A stretch of 64,000 nucleotides of DNA, from NCBI GenBank assembly GCA_000711775.1, contig ARYC01000436.1, positions 1-64,000 of the forward strand, in the 5' to 3' direction. The position numbers and the translations under genes were made by a program. Below, piece after piece: positions 11,576 to 22,770 of the stretch (positions are counted from its first letter, which is position 1; the number at the start of each line of letters is the position of its first letter). The notes beneath the pieces were generated by a model. It did no database searches, was not told the origin of the DNA, and saw only the letters and a list, made by a program, of their open reading frames with translations. The DNA is from Oxytricha trifallax. Its lineage: Eukaryota; Ciliophora; Spirotrichea; Sporadotrichida; Oxytrichidae.

Positions 11576-12621
11576 GAGGTTTGGGGTCTGTTTACGACAG
11601 TGAGGATATAGATTTATTATTTAAGTTGCGATATGGAAGTGATGAATATAGTGAAATAACTCAAGCCTGTTATGAATTATAGGTCTATAGCAAGGCTGCT
11701 CCATTAATCACCTGCTACTGTTAGGTATCACTGTCTATTAGCATTGAATTTAAAGAGATAGCAACTTAATTCTAAGACTAAAAGACCCTTAAAATTTTAG
11801 CAGCATCATATTGAATATCTTATTAATGATAAGACTCTTAAATACTGGGCTCACTTCTCTCTGGCCTAGAGAGCTGTGATGTTTCATCGCCAATTCCCTG
11901 AGCTTCATATCTCTGCTTAATCGATAGTGAACATTTATAAAAAGAATGGAATATCTTACAAGACAATCAACAGCATAAAGAGAGTGATTGACTTTAATGT
12001 TACATTTTATAAGGACAATTTAAATTATATATTCGATTAAATGCAGAGGTCTTAAGAGCATAATATAAAGTTCATACACGCTGATGAAGCAGTATTCACC
12101 TTTGATACCTTCATATCAAGGTCTTGGTATAAAAGATATAGAAACCTTGAAGTATATGATTAAAAGGTTAAGGTGTAAACTCAAGCTATTCTTAGTGGAA
12201 TAAGTGAAGATAGTGGGCTCGAGACTTATGTTATTCACCCTCGTTCTATAAAGACTGATTAATATATTTAGTTCTTGCAATAACTCAGAGATAAGTACGC
12301 TGACTAAGAGATTATTCTATTCGTTGATATCTTGTCAGTTCAAAAACTAAAGACTCAAGGAAGGAATATGAAAGGCTAAATATAACACCTGTATTTAATG
12401 TTCCCTACAGCTCTTAGTTCAAATGAATTGAGTTCTACTGGGGTATATTAAAAGATCATTACAATAAACTGCTGCTAAACCACTTGATGCATGACCTACC
12501 TATCGATACAGTCGATTTTATAAAAAGTTCAGCTAAGAGAGTTGATAATTAGTTGGCATAAAAGTGTGCTAACGAAGGGAGAGTGAATGTATATAAATAA
12601 GTTTTGTGGTTAAGTTAATGA
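11572..12621 (+). pseudogene. TBE-A transposase (42-kDa gene), broken
   Basis: Tc1/mariner-superfamily transposase of the TBE, which cuts at the element ends. Starts MRGLGSVYDSEDIDLLF. The helix-turn-helix region includes VMFHRQFPELHISAQ and NIYKKNGISYKTINS. The first catalytic Asp is in FIHADEAVFTF (about 12075), the second in ILFVDILSV (about 12330), and the Glu in IEFYWGIL (about 12430). UAA/UAG are Gln throughout. Lesions: one extra base at about 11656 (SE-QLKP), a frameshift near 12360, and a UGA just before the catalytic Glu (QFK-UGA-IEFYW). The second Asp is followed by Ile where TBE-B and TBE-C have Asn. It is not functional as read. Confidence 0.85.
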
Positions 12622-12630
12622 ATATATAAG

Positions 12631-13417
12631 TCACATTAAAAATTCTTTAGAGGGATTTGGCTTCTCTTTCTTTTCTTCCTCTTAAGGCTTGATTTGGCCT
12701 ATGTTTATTCTCTTAGTGCCAGCTCCTGCATCTATGTTCATCTCGTCGTGCTTTTAGAAATCTTTGAAGAGTCTCTTACTCAATTCATGCTTTACTTGTG
12801 ACTTTCTCTCTCTGTTTAACTTGCTGCGCTCTTTCATCAAGTATATAGCAGTTCCAGGTTTTTCTATAAAGTTAGAAGGCTAAGCTTACTTGAGATGAAT
12901 GGATGCTTCTGTAGTTCCTAGAGCGAGGTGTCGCTTATTTTTATTCCTTGCTTCTCTTTTTCTTCAGGAGAGATGCTGTAGCGTTTCTTATGAGCTTCTT
13001 AAATAGTTTCATTTAAGTACTCAGGTTTCAGAGTTGCAAGAACACCAAAGAAGAAGTTTCTCTCTGGCAACTTATTAGAGAGCTGTAGCTTTGATGGAAG
13101 GTAGAGAGCTGCGTCCGGATCACTCATAGCATAGTCATATAAGTTTGTCACTGATATTTCATGGTTGTTAGGTATCTCTATCATCCTAATTTCATTATAC
13201 TTAAAAGCTTTTTGTCTTCACTGAGTAAGGCTTTTAAGAATGAGATTTTTGTTCCCTTCTACGTTGGCAAGAACAATCCAACTATAATGGATTTATTAAT
13301 CTTACTTAAAAACTTATCTTGCTATACCAAATATCTATAAAGGTCCTCTTTACTTCAAAATTTTCCTATTAAATCTTGAGATTAAATTCTCTTCATTGCA
13401 TCATTCATAGACTCCAT
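12631..13417 (-). pseudogene. TBE-A 22-kDa protein gene, broken
   Basis: Second conserved TBE gene, product of unknown function, transcribed towards the transposase. Conserved blocks are VGLFLPTQKGTKISFLKAL, EIPNNHEISVTNLYDYA and LPERNFFFGVL, then the basic C-terminal part IEKPGTAIYLMKERSKLNR. The start MESMNDAMKR is retained (ATG at 13415-13417). Frameshifts occur near 13340-13390, at the A run near 13215 (shared with TBE-C), and near 12880. The longest surviving frame is 12999-13184. A stretch of Lys/Arg/Glu-rich sequence at the C-terminus suggests nucleic-acid or protein contact, which is inference only. Confidence 0.8.
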
Positions 13418-13949
13418 CTTGCTTCCTCTTTCTAGAAATGTTAATGAAATTTAAAATTATGGATATCCATTCTAAGTTTATTAAAATCTTACTACTAAAT
13501 AGGGAGGACCTACTGGAGGTCAACCTTGAAAAGATTTGCGGAGAAGCATTGAAAAACTTGCTCCAAGTTTCACAGATTTATTTCCATTTTAATCAATCTC
13601 TCTCCATTAAATTGATCCTAGAAATGTTTAATTATTTAGGAGGTCCTCCAAATTAAGTTCAAACTTTATTAGGAGCATATTATATTAAAAAATGTTAGAT
13701 AACTTTACCTCAAATTTAGTTCAAACTTGATTTGGAGGACCTCCTAGAGAAACAAAACTTCATTAGGAGTATTTTAATTTACTAATATGCATAAAATTCT
13801 CATAAAATATGTCAACTTACAGTTTTTTATGGTTAGTTAATTTTCTTACCTCTCAGCAAAGAATCTACCAGAGTGTCTTATACTCTACTATAATAGTTTA
13901 TCTCGGTAAATTTTATCATTATTATAATAAAATATATCAGCAAACTAAA
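13418..13949. promoter_or_regulatory. Divergent intergenic region of TBE-A with inverted repeats
   Basis: The 22-kDa gene and the zinc finger/kinase gene are transcribed away from this 0.5-kb segment, so it should hold both promoters. It contains an inverted pair, aggaggtcctccaaa (about 13638) and tttggaggacctcct (about 13720), plus related GGAGG blocks at about 13502-13515. The corresponding segments of TBE-B and TBE-C carry different repeats at the same place. Promoter function is inferred from position only. Confidence 0.4.
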
Positions 13950-15390
13950 ATGAGCGCTAACCTGTTAAGAAGAGCGGCATTACTTGGATCAAGCCAATAA
14001 AAGTTATCATTCCAGCAACCAAGAAAAGTAGAGACCAGAGACGCTTGTACTCAGTGGGATCCTACTTATGACAACTTTTACCAGTCTAGCTTTGAGATTT
14101 AAATATAAATTAAGTAGGAGGTCACCATAGACGCTGTTCAAATTGAGAGGGAGGTTAAACAACCCGCCATAGAGCATTAATGAATTCCAGCTAAAGTTGA
14201 CTATTAATGCAAAGAATGCAATAAAGTTTTCCCTTACAAGTCGACTTATAAAAGACACTTGAGAGATATACACAACGATATGTCTAGCCTATACTTCAAG
14301 CATTAAAAGAAGGATGGCAAGTATGTCTGTAAATTCAGTGAGAAGCCATATTCTCATAATAGAGACCTTAAAGTGCACTTAAAGAAAAAGCACAATCAAA
14401 GCTTTGTGTTTATTCATTAACCTACAGGTAAAAGATTCCTATAAAAAAGAAGGTCATGAAATCCTTCCTAGTTTCTTAGGGTTGAGGTATAGATGTAAGT
14501 CATAATGAAGAAAGCTGTCAAGAACCTCCCAGTCTAAGAGATCAATAAAATTATGGTAAAATCGGGGCTATGAAGATTCCTGTCTTCAAAATTATTGACT
14601 TAGATTCTTGTCTTGAAGTCTACCTCACTTTAGAGGAAAAAATAGAGAAGAGAGTTATTACAGATGAAAAATACGCTTAAAAAATATATCCTTTCGATTA
14701 CTTACTTGCTGATGACAAGTTCTAAATGGAATTTGCTAATGAGTATTATGCTCTTTAATAAGCAAAATTTAAAGAGTGCAGGCATATAATTCAACTTGAT
14801 GCCATTTTAGTTGGAAGAAACCATATAGCATTTAGGCTTCCCTTCCTTGAAATGACTAACAGATAGTTTTTATATGACAACAGATGCCAAAGGTAAATTT
14901 ACTAGAAATTACAACAGATAGTTGAGGAAATAGAAGAGCTTAAAAAGCTCGGTTCCATTCATAGACACTTAAAGCTAGAAAATATAATGCTGAACTTTCA
15001 ACCTCTAAAAGTCTATATTATTGATTTCAACAGGGCTCAAAGAGTGAAAGCCTCTACACTAGGAAATGTAAGAGGCACTCCTGGATATTTCCCAGAGAGA
15101 GAAGATTGGAGAGATGGGGATATAGAGTGGGATATATGGGCATTAACAGCAATAATAATAGAGAGTGATATGCCAAGGAACGATTACTATAGCTGTAAGA
15201 ATGAGAGATATTCTAAGTAAATAATCAAGCAATATCTCGATAAAAATAAAATCAAAGGAGGCCTCAGAGAGATTGCATACTCTACTATATTCAAACCAAG
15301 CAATAAAATTCGCTACATACAATCAAACTACAACTTATAAAGAAAAAATTAAGAGAACTACCGCATGACTCTAAGCTTATGTTTGTGTGA
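13950..15390 (+). pseudogene. TBE-A zinc finger/kinase-like (57-kDa) gene, broken
   Basis: Third TBE gene: N-terminal zinc fingers followed by a protein-kinase-like domain. Starts MSANLLRRAALLGSSQQKLS. A zinc-finger remnant near 14290-14400 reads KYVCKFSEKPYSHNRDLKVHLKK-KH, with the second Cys lost. The kinase-like part has IHRHLKLENIMLN (catalytic-loop HRDLKPEN with Asp changed to His), VYIIDFNRAQ (DFG changed to DFN), GTPGYFPEREDW (activation-segment/APE region) and WDIWALTAI. The end HDSKLMFV then UGA matches the other copies after a late frameshift. The clearest intact frame is 14987-15220. With the catalytic Asp and the DFG Gly both gone this would be a pseudokinase even if restored. Confidence 0.8.
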
Positions 15391-15409
15391 ATTTTTTAAA
15401 AAGCTGGTT

Positions 15410-15550
15410 TTATATACTCATTAAATTACTAATATTTAAACACTAAACCCCATCATAAACCCTATTAAAACCCTAATAAAGTATGCGTTAATAGTCTACT
15501 TTTATCAATCAAAAACTCAATCAAACTACTGAAAGTTATTTGGGGTTTTA
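15410..15550 (-). repeat. TBE-A right terminal inverted repeat
   Basis: Inverted partner of 11434-11575, ending GGGGTTTTA before the ATT duplication. Confidence 0.9.
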
Positions 15551-15720
15551 ATTGCAGTGTGTCACATGCCATAAAAAGAGATTATTCTTCCCTGGCTGAT
15601 AGCTATAATTGTGTCCATCTCATTTTTTGTTATATATAACTTTTTATTATTCCTTAGAGACTACTCTTTCCGCTTAATCTCAACTATTGTCTCCTCTGGT
15701 TTGCATATTAAATTATTTTA
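15551..15720 (-). pseudogene. Upstream part of the coding sequence split by TBE-A
   Basis: Coding-like sequence immediately right of TBE-A. One minus-strand frame reads EETIVEIKRKEQSLRNN and then KLYITKNEMDTIIAISQGR. A second frame, which continues over the TBE target site, gives SLFMACDTLQC. A frameshift lies between them at about 15585. Composition is GC-richer than the DNA to the right. See the downstream part at 11083-11433. Confidence 0.4.
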
Positions 15721-17566
15721 AAAAATATAATTGATATTGCAATATCTTAAATCAGTATTTCTGAAGTTTTCAATTAAATGTTTAAGTGATTTGATTTGTA
15801 GGCACGAATTATATTTAATGGGATATGCTAAGCAAACGCAGGTTTTATGCAAACCAAACAAGTTTAATACATATTAATTTAATTAATTGTAATAAATTTA
15901 ATTTTTTAATTTTTTATAATTCTTAACTCTTGCTCTCTATAGATGGTTAAAGAATTTAATCTTATATTTCCTAAGGATAGGAAATTTCTTGCTGTAATTA
16001 TAATAAGTACAATTTTTTTAATTACTTCGAATTATTTTAATTTAAAATACTTAATGCCAGTTTATTAATAGATTTAAATGTGAAAAGATTACATGATTTC
16101 CATTTAATTTTTATTGTTAGTACAATTTCGCTTAAATATAAAGATTAAGTTGAATAATTAATCTACATATTTATGGTTTAGTAAATGATCAAAAATTTCC
16201 AAATTGTATATTTATAATCAAGAGTGAAGGATTATTATATTTATGAATTTTAAATTCATTGAATTTACGATCTATGTCAAACAAAATATTATTTTTGTGG
16301 TAGCTTATATTCTATTTTAACTTATATTTATTTAAAAAATTATTTTAATTTTTATTACTAGCTACTCATACTATTTGGAAATTTTAATTATCAATCCAAT
16401 AAATATTGCTCAATTTTAAGTATTGTATTTTGATTGGTTTATTTTTAGTGACATATAACTATTAATTGATTTTTTTCAAGTATTATATAGTTTTTATTAA
16501 AACATTAATTCATATTTTCCTCCTATATAAACTTTTCGCATTTTTCTATGCTTACACTCAGAAATGTTTCTAATAAATATCAATTTTTGTTTAATTACTC
16601 ATTCGCTGGTGACAAATCTAAGTAATTTTACTAATTTGTATGTAACTTGATACAACAAGTATTTATTCTTAAGCAGCATTCTCCTATCTTAAGTGTTTAT
16701 TGAAATCTTTATTTCAACCACCTGGAATAAAGATTCAGCATAAATAATTCTGTTTTTTCCAGAGATCTTAATAATGTTGTTTAATCTTTACTTCTTAATT
16801 TTATCGTAATGCATATGGTTAAACATATCTGTATTGATATATAATGTTTTCAGAGTCATTTTAAATTACTATAGTTAAATACGATGAAACCAAAACCTCA
16901 AATAACTATATAAATTTGAAATAAGTTCTTGAATTTCTTCTTTAATCTTCTCTTTGTTATTAATTTTCATGAAGGAACTTAATATATAAATAGAAATCTT
17001 ACTGATATATATTTTATTCATTCTTATCAACCAGAATAAGTTTTTCTTTTTCAGGCACGATAATATGAAAGTTATTATGAATGCGGTGGCCAAAGTCTAA
17101 AGAATACAATTCTTAAATATTCAAAGTAATTTTAAATTTAATTTAATAATGTTACCCTACTTTTGAAACTTCATTAAGGATTTCACATTCTTAGGCACTA
17201 CTATCATTACTCTTTTTCAATTTTGTTTTCTGAGATTCAAGTAAATTTAAACTATCATCTTTAGCTTTAAAACTTATTTTTATAATAATATATTAGTAAT
17301 TATATTATAAATTGTTTTTCTTAAAATGCTTGAATTGTAACGATCTAAACATCTCAAAGTAAGAAATTTATTATAATTATTTCATGCTTAGATAGGGCAA
17401 GTAATTATCTTTAAAAAAAATGTTAAATTAAGCATAAATATTGCAAGTTGTCAAATATTAATAAAAAAGCTAGCTATTTATAGTAATTTTGTTAATTACA
17501 TCAAAGTTTAAATTAAAATCAATAAATCTAATTTTAATTCTATAATGCCGCCAATGAAATACAAAG
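15721..17566. other. AT-rich spacer
   Basis: AT-rich DNA between TBE-A and the long-TIR element. Open stretches such as 16875-17093 (minus) have spacer composition and no motif; no gene is called. Confidence 0.5.
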
Positions 17567-17569
17567 ATT

Positions 17570-18725
17570 CAGTAAAAATCGTTGAATTTACCAATTTTTA
17601 GAAATAAATATTCAATTAAAATCATACTTAAATAGAACTCTATACTTTAATTTGTTACTTTATTAAATCTATTTGCATGAGCTCTACATTATAAAAATTT
17701 ATTAGAAAATTAGAGTGAACTTTGACTCTGTGGCTATAAATGAACTCTGAAATTATGGAATAACTACTCAAGCAATCTAAGTTCAATGAGTATGAGAAAT
17801 TAGTACTCGCTTAGTACTTAGGGCAAAGGCTCCAGCTAGAAGAAAAAAGGAACATTGTGGAAACTTGCTTTGACAAAATAGAGAACTCTGTGATCCCGTT
17901 AATGCCTGACCTCGAAGACTCTTCGCTTGCTTGAAGTGAATGCCGAAATACTCCAGAGTTAAGATGAGAGATGTTACTTATTTCAACTAAATGCTTCATT
18001 AAGATGAGGATCATTTCGGTAGAAACCTAAACATGCTACAACCATACTTAGTCAATGAAATTCAACAGACTTTATGAACCAATCAATCGATTCGGCCATC
18101 TTGCCATCAGTTGCAAACTTTTACCAAATAATCTTAGAAAATAGATTCAACTCCTAAACATCTGCAACCAAATATAAGTAAAAGAAATTAGCATTTGATA
18201 GCAAAAACAATCTAAGATAAAGTGACATAAAGTTTCAAGAAAATGATGGAATAGATCCAAAATTTTTTTCAAACAACTTTAGTTTAATAAAACTGGGCAG
18301 TCAATACTCTTCTCCCAACTTTTGATAGGTGTCATAGATAGATTCTTCACACACAAGATCTTTTGCAAGTAGTAACTTCCACAATGTTTGGAGAGAATAA
18401 ATTAAATTGAAACACAGATCTGGAGGTGTGGCCGTAATCACACAAGGCAAAGATTAATTAAATCGACCATTAATAATGAAGAATTAACAGCAATATCAAA
18501 ATGTCAAGGAACCAAGATAGTGAGACTGCAGTCTCAATCGGTATACGGGAGATTGGAGTTAGCATTCTCTACAAAGCCAATTCTCATCCATTTAGGGTTT
18601 CTCATTTTAGGCAGTTTGTGATGAGGAGCCTAGTGAAAAAAATGTTATTTTTCTCAGTTCGCTCCCCCCTTGGAGTTTTAAGATTATCTTAGTTAATTTG
18701 ATGATAATAATTAAAACAAAATGAA
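17570..18725 (+). repeat. Element D left terminal inverted repeat (about 1.16 kb)
   Basis: Matches the reverse complement of 22671-24514 over its whole length apart from scattered substitutions, small indels and the nested insertion in the right arm. Similarity stops at about 18725 (aaaacaaaatgaa). Confidence 0.9.
17755..18621 (+). pseudogene. Inward-facing coding sequence in the left TIR of element D
   Basis: Four successive protein-like blocks that change frame: MEQLLKQSKFNEYEKLVLAQ (from ATG 17755) to IPLMPDLED; MPKYSRVKMRDVTYFNQML to LVNEIQQTL; MNQSIDSAILPSVANFYQ (ATG 18074) to LGSQYSSPNF; and LLIGVIDRFFTHKIF through CLERINQIETQIWRCGRNH to LGFLILGSL then UGA (18619-18621). UAA/UAG are Gln. 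The other TIR keeps the same blocks, frames and junctions, except that it lacks one single-base deletion near 17918. The third block begins where the second stops (ATGA overlap). The blocks could be exons with unrecognised introns, separate small ORFs, or a gene already broken before the TIRs formed. No family is recognised. Confidence 0.5.
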
Positions 18726-18949
18726 ATTCATCAATCAGCGTTCGCTTAATTATTTCATAACTCCTTAAAACATTTACTTTCTCAGATATGGTACTTTTGT
18801 TATAACTGATATCGTAAAACTAGTCTGAACTCTTAGATTTCTTGAATAAAGTCTCAAAATTTCAAGATATAATATTTCTAAATTAGTTTAGCAATATTAA
18901 TCATAGCAAACTTCAATATTTCTGAAGTTTACTATTCGGCCTAAGAAGA

Positions 18950-19765
18950 TTACAAAAGAACACATTTAATTTATAAATAACAGTGAGGTGTTAGTTTAAT
19001 TGTCAGCATATTCTTTAAAAGAAAGATGAGCTTTGTTTAATAAACAATTTCCAGATAAAACCATTTCCCGATAATAATTGCGCCGAAATTTACATGCAAA
19101 ATAAAATAAATTACAAGCAGATTTACTTGCGACTAAAAATTGAAAAACTATGTACCGATTACTAGGTGATTTAAGTTACAGACCTCATGCAAAAAGACTA
19201 ATTTTTTGATGAAGCAAATTATGAAATAATTTCTATTGATGAAGCAATATTCTCATAAAAGCTAATTAAAACCAAATCATGGTGAGGTATTTATTAGAAG
19301 TACTAAATGCAAGATAAAATGCAGTTTCTCAAAACAATAGCAATAATAGAAGGTATTTCAAGTAACTATGGAATGATCACATGGAGAGTTCGAGATAAAT
19401 CGATTAGATAGCCTGATTTCAAAAATTTTATTTTGAGAATTAAATAATAGATGCAAGATAGAAAAATAGCATTCTCCTTAGATAACTTAAGAATGCATCA
19501 CTCAAAGAATTTTTAAATTTTACTGCTAAGAATAATGATTTCCAATAATTTACAATGTGCCTTATATGCACTATCTCAACCCTATTGAAAACATGTGTGC
19601 ACTCTTAAAAAACAAGGACCAAAAGATTGTCACTAATCAGATAGTCGAAAATCAGTATAAGACCAGTAGACAAATATTAAGGTAGTCTGTTTAGCAATTT
19701 TTAAATTAATATATAATTAATATTGCATAATCAGGATTACAAAAATTATTAATTAATTATTGAAA
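18950..19765 (+). pseudogene. Element D transposase, broken
   Basis: Diverged relative of the TBE transposase. A short N-terminal frame has ALFNKQFPDKTISRQQ, corresponding to MFHRQFPELHISAQ in TBE-A. After a shift the main frame runs to the first catalytic Asp in IISIDEAIFS (about 19220) and the second in FSLDNLRMHH (about 19480). After a further shift comes YNVPYMHYLNPIENMCALL, with the catalytic Glu in NPIEN (about 19580), then a C-terminal QSVQQFLN. One UGA replaces a residue in KTKSW-UGA-GIY. The DDE residues are all present in the sequence but in different frames. Confidence 0.8.
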
Positions 19766-19789
19766 AATCTATTAAATCATGAATCAAAT

Positions 19790-20595
19790 TATTAAAGTGC
19801 TTCTTTTCATCACCTCTATGGGTGCGGAAATATTCTTCTTATTGAGGTTTTTATTATTATTCTTCAAACAATATTTCAGTCTTTAGTTTTTATCTTGTAA
19901 ATGGATTATATTCACCTCTCTCCAAGTGTTTTCTTTTAAACTCTTCATTCAAATCCGCTTATTTTTTGCTTTTCTCTGCTTATACTAGCTTTCTGTCTTG
20001 CATCAAATATATAGACCTTCCACGTTTTTCTAAATATTAAGTTAAAATTAAAATAATTTACTAGACTAGTAAGGAAATTGGTTTAGTATATTTGCCCATT
20101 CTTAAGTAGTCATGATAATTTAAGTTTTTGCTGGGTTTTCAAGCGAGCCGAATCTTTATTAATTACAATCCTAAATCATTTCTTGCAATTTTTCAGGCCT
20201 TATTGTTGAAAATAATCCAAAGAAAAAGTCTCATTCAATTTTACATTTATGGTTCTTTTCTTTAAATTCATGCATGAAGAATCTAAATTCTTGATCTTCC
20301 ATCATAAAGTCAAGTAAATTTTTCAAAGAAAGCTCTTAATATTTAGGAATATTAACTTAGTTAATATCATATGCTTTTACAACCTTTTTCTCTCCTTTTA
20401 TAATTTATCGTAAGAAATCTACTCTTGTTGCTTCCATAGATGGAAGAAAATAGCCGCCTATATTAAATTTTTTGAAATAGTTTTACATTGAAACACAAGA
20501 TAATCATAAATATCTTTTTTAGATTTGAATTTATTGATTAACTCATCTGGAGTTACGTGGATTGTTTCCTCGTTGAATCTCCTCTTTCAGTTCAT
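19790..20595 (-). pseudogene. Element D homologue of the TBE 22-kDa protein, broken
   Basis: Clear but distant homologue of the TBE 22-kDa gene, in the same position and orientation. Blocks: DELINKFKSKKDIYDYL; GGYFLPSMEATRVDFLR (TBE: VGLFLPTQKGTKISFLK); NIPKYQELSLKNLLDFMM; then DFFFGLFSTIRPEKLQEMI (TBE: SFFFGVLGTLRESYLREII); and the C-terminal YLEKRGRSIYLMQDRKLV (TBE: IEKPGTAIYLMKERSKL). Lesions are a frameshift near 20470 and a UGA just before DFFFG. Conservation of these blocks between diverged element lineages implies past selection on this protein. Confidence 0.8.
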
Positions 20596-21299
20596 AAATT
20601 ATTAATTATTATTAGCTTAAAACTAACTAACATTTTATATGTAAAAGAATGTTACTATTTTTATTTACAATATATTACTAAATGAAGCATATTTATATAA
20701 AGTGAATACTAATAAAATGAAAAGATTCAGATATAACTTTGATGATTATTATAAAAAAAAGTATTTACTTTTTTTATTATCACTTTTGGAAAATTATGTT
20801 TTAAAGATGACAACTAATGGAAATTTGTTTATTTAACATTTATTGTTATTCATTGAATATTTGAATTAAATCTAAGATAATTTTTAAATGAATTTAAAAA
20901 TATTTCTATTATAATATAAGTACATTTAACAAACCTTTAACTTAAACAATATAATTAAAGTATTCAATGGAAAGTCTTAGTCCAAGCATATCTTGTGACA
21001 TTTAGCACAGATAAGTTCTTAAAAAATCAAAGAAAAATCAACAAAATGATAAGTTTAATTTACTTTATGAAACTGCCACTACAAATAGACCCGACTATAA
21101 GAGGTTGAAGATAGACACATTATCTACTCTAGATTGCTTAACTTAATCATAATAATCAACCTATGCCTCTATTAGCGAATACCAACATTAAATTACAATT
21201 AACGATTAAATTTAAGAAACTTAACAAGTAGTAATCTAATAGATTTAATAAGAAAATCACTAACTCAATTGCAAATATGAGAATTGCTAGTATGTTACA

Positions 21300-22515
21300 G
21301 CAAAAAAGGGTTCTTTGAAGACTCATGTTAAACGAGTTGATAAACATGGGGCAATATATAGAGGGGAAGTAGATTAAAATGGTGAAATACTATGCAAAAT
21401 TTGCTAAGAACCTTTCAAAACAAAATATAAATTAGATCAATATTATATATCAGATATACATTAGGATGAAGAATGGGAAATAAAAGGTCTGAATGAATAT
21501 GAATATATTTCCAATGAAAAATGTTTAAAATTACAAAAATTAAATGAGAAGAACGCAGTAAGAAAAGAAAATCAATGCACATGTATTGATGATAAGTGTA
21601 GTATTAAATTGAAAATATTAATAAGTTAGAATAACAAAGTTTTGAATTTGACTTAAACTTTAATCCAGCTAATTTGAAATTAATTGCACACTGGATAAAT
21701 AAAGCAGAAAAATTAAGTAAATTAAAGACTTGAAAATAAAATAAAATTGGATATAAAGAATAAGACAAAAGTATTTTGGTATTCTACCCTTTCAAGATGC
21801 TGGTTTCAGACGTGAATTATTATGATGAAATAGATAAGTGCATGACAGTTCTTTTGAGAAATTATTCTTTAAACTTTGTGGGGGTATAAAAACAATTAAA
21901 AACTTCGTCTTGTAAAAGCCATTTTATTATTGAATAGAGCAACTACCCTCTATCGATGGACTCTCTATTAAGACAGTAGATATTGAATTCAAAGTAAAAA
22001 TATTAAATAGCAATTAATCTATTTAATGCGATCAATAATTTGCATAAATTAGGAGTAGTTCATAACAACATCAATACTTAAAATATAAAATTATCCTAAG
22101 ATTATTCTGACTTGATAATTACTAATTTTTGGAAAATTAGCTTCATATATGAGAACAGTTTAAACTTGGACCAAGAAGTAGAGAGTCCTTACATCCATCA
22201 CAATATTAAAAAGATGAAGATAAATGATGTGGCAAAAGACTATTACAGCTTTGGAATTTTGCTCTCTGTTTAACTTTATGGAATAGAGCCCTTTGAAGGA
22301 CTTTTAAAAGTTGAAAATTATTTGCTTCAACTAGAAAGTCACTTGTATTACTATACAAGTATACCTGAAGGCAAGATAATCAATGTTTGCGTCCTCAATA
22401 ATAATATGTAATCAACAATAAAATTTGAAAGTATCATAGAAATTATAAAAAAAAATGAAATTTTAAAAGGAGCTAATCAGATACAAGGTTTTTGGATGGA
22501 AGCATGCAAATAAAT
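21300..22515 (+). pseudogene. Element D zinc-binding/kinase-like gene, broken
   Basis: Third gene of element D. The N-terminal part includes LCKICQEPFKTKYKL (about 21395), a C-x2-C start of a zinc finger, and later NQCTCIDDKCSIK. The kinase-like part has INNLHKLGVVHNNINTQNIK (about 22030-22090, in place of the HRDLKPEN loop), LIITNFWKISF (in place of DFG) and DYYSFGILLSVQLYG, the usual D-x-W/Y-S-x-G helix, before ending near 22515. The catalytic Asp and the DFG Asp are both absent, so the domain is a pseudokinase fold at most. Several UGA codons and shifts interrupt it. Confidence 0.65.
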
Positions 22516-22770
22516 TACTTATTGAATTTATAATTAATTTAAATAATATTTTTAAAGCTAAATTTAATAATATAAGAGATAGCAATCTGAAACAATTTAA
22601 GAAAAGAATATTCTTCTTAATTGAATGAATTGATATAAAGTATAATATTAAATAAAATTATAAATTAGTTCATTTTGTTTTAATTATTATCATCAAATTA
22701 ACTAAGATAATCTTAAAACTCCAAGGGGGAGTGAACTGAGAAATATAACATTTTTTCACTGGGCTTCCAC

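Larger units (their letters stand above)
11434..15550 (+). mobile_element. TBE-A, complete telomere-bearing element
   Basis: 4,117-bp TBE transposon. The ends are inverted copies starting CAAAACCAC (left) and TAAAACCCC (right, read inward), with similarity extending about 140 bp and including internal TAGGGTTTTAATAGGGTTTA telomere-like units. It is flanked by ATT at 11431-11433 and 15551-15553, agreeing with the ANT target known for TBEs. It contains, in TBE order, the transposase (+), the 22-kDa gene (-) and the zinc finger/kinase gene (+). All three genes are damaged. Confidence 0.93.

Noticed and set aside
14007-14273. 88-codon minus-strand frame inside TBE-A
   Set aside because: It lies opposite the 57-kDa gene and has no counterpart kept in TBE-B or TBE-C.
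17811-18014. Minus-strand frame of 67 codons in the left TIR of element D
   Set aside because: It is antisense to the better-supported plus-strand block MEQLLKQSKFNEYEKLVLA and has no independent support.
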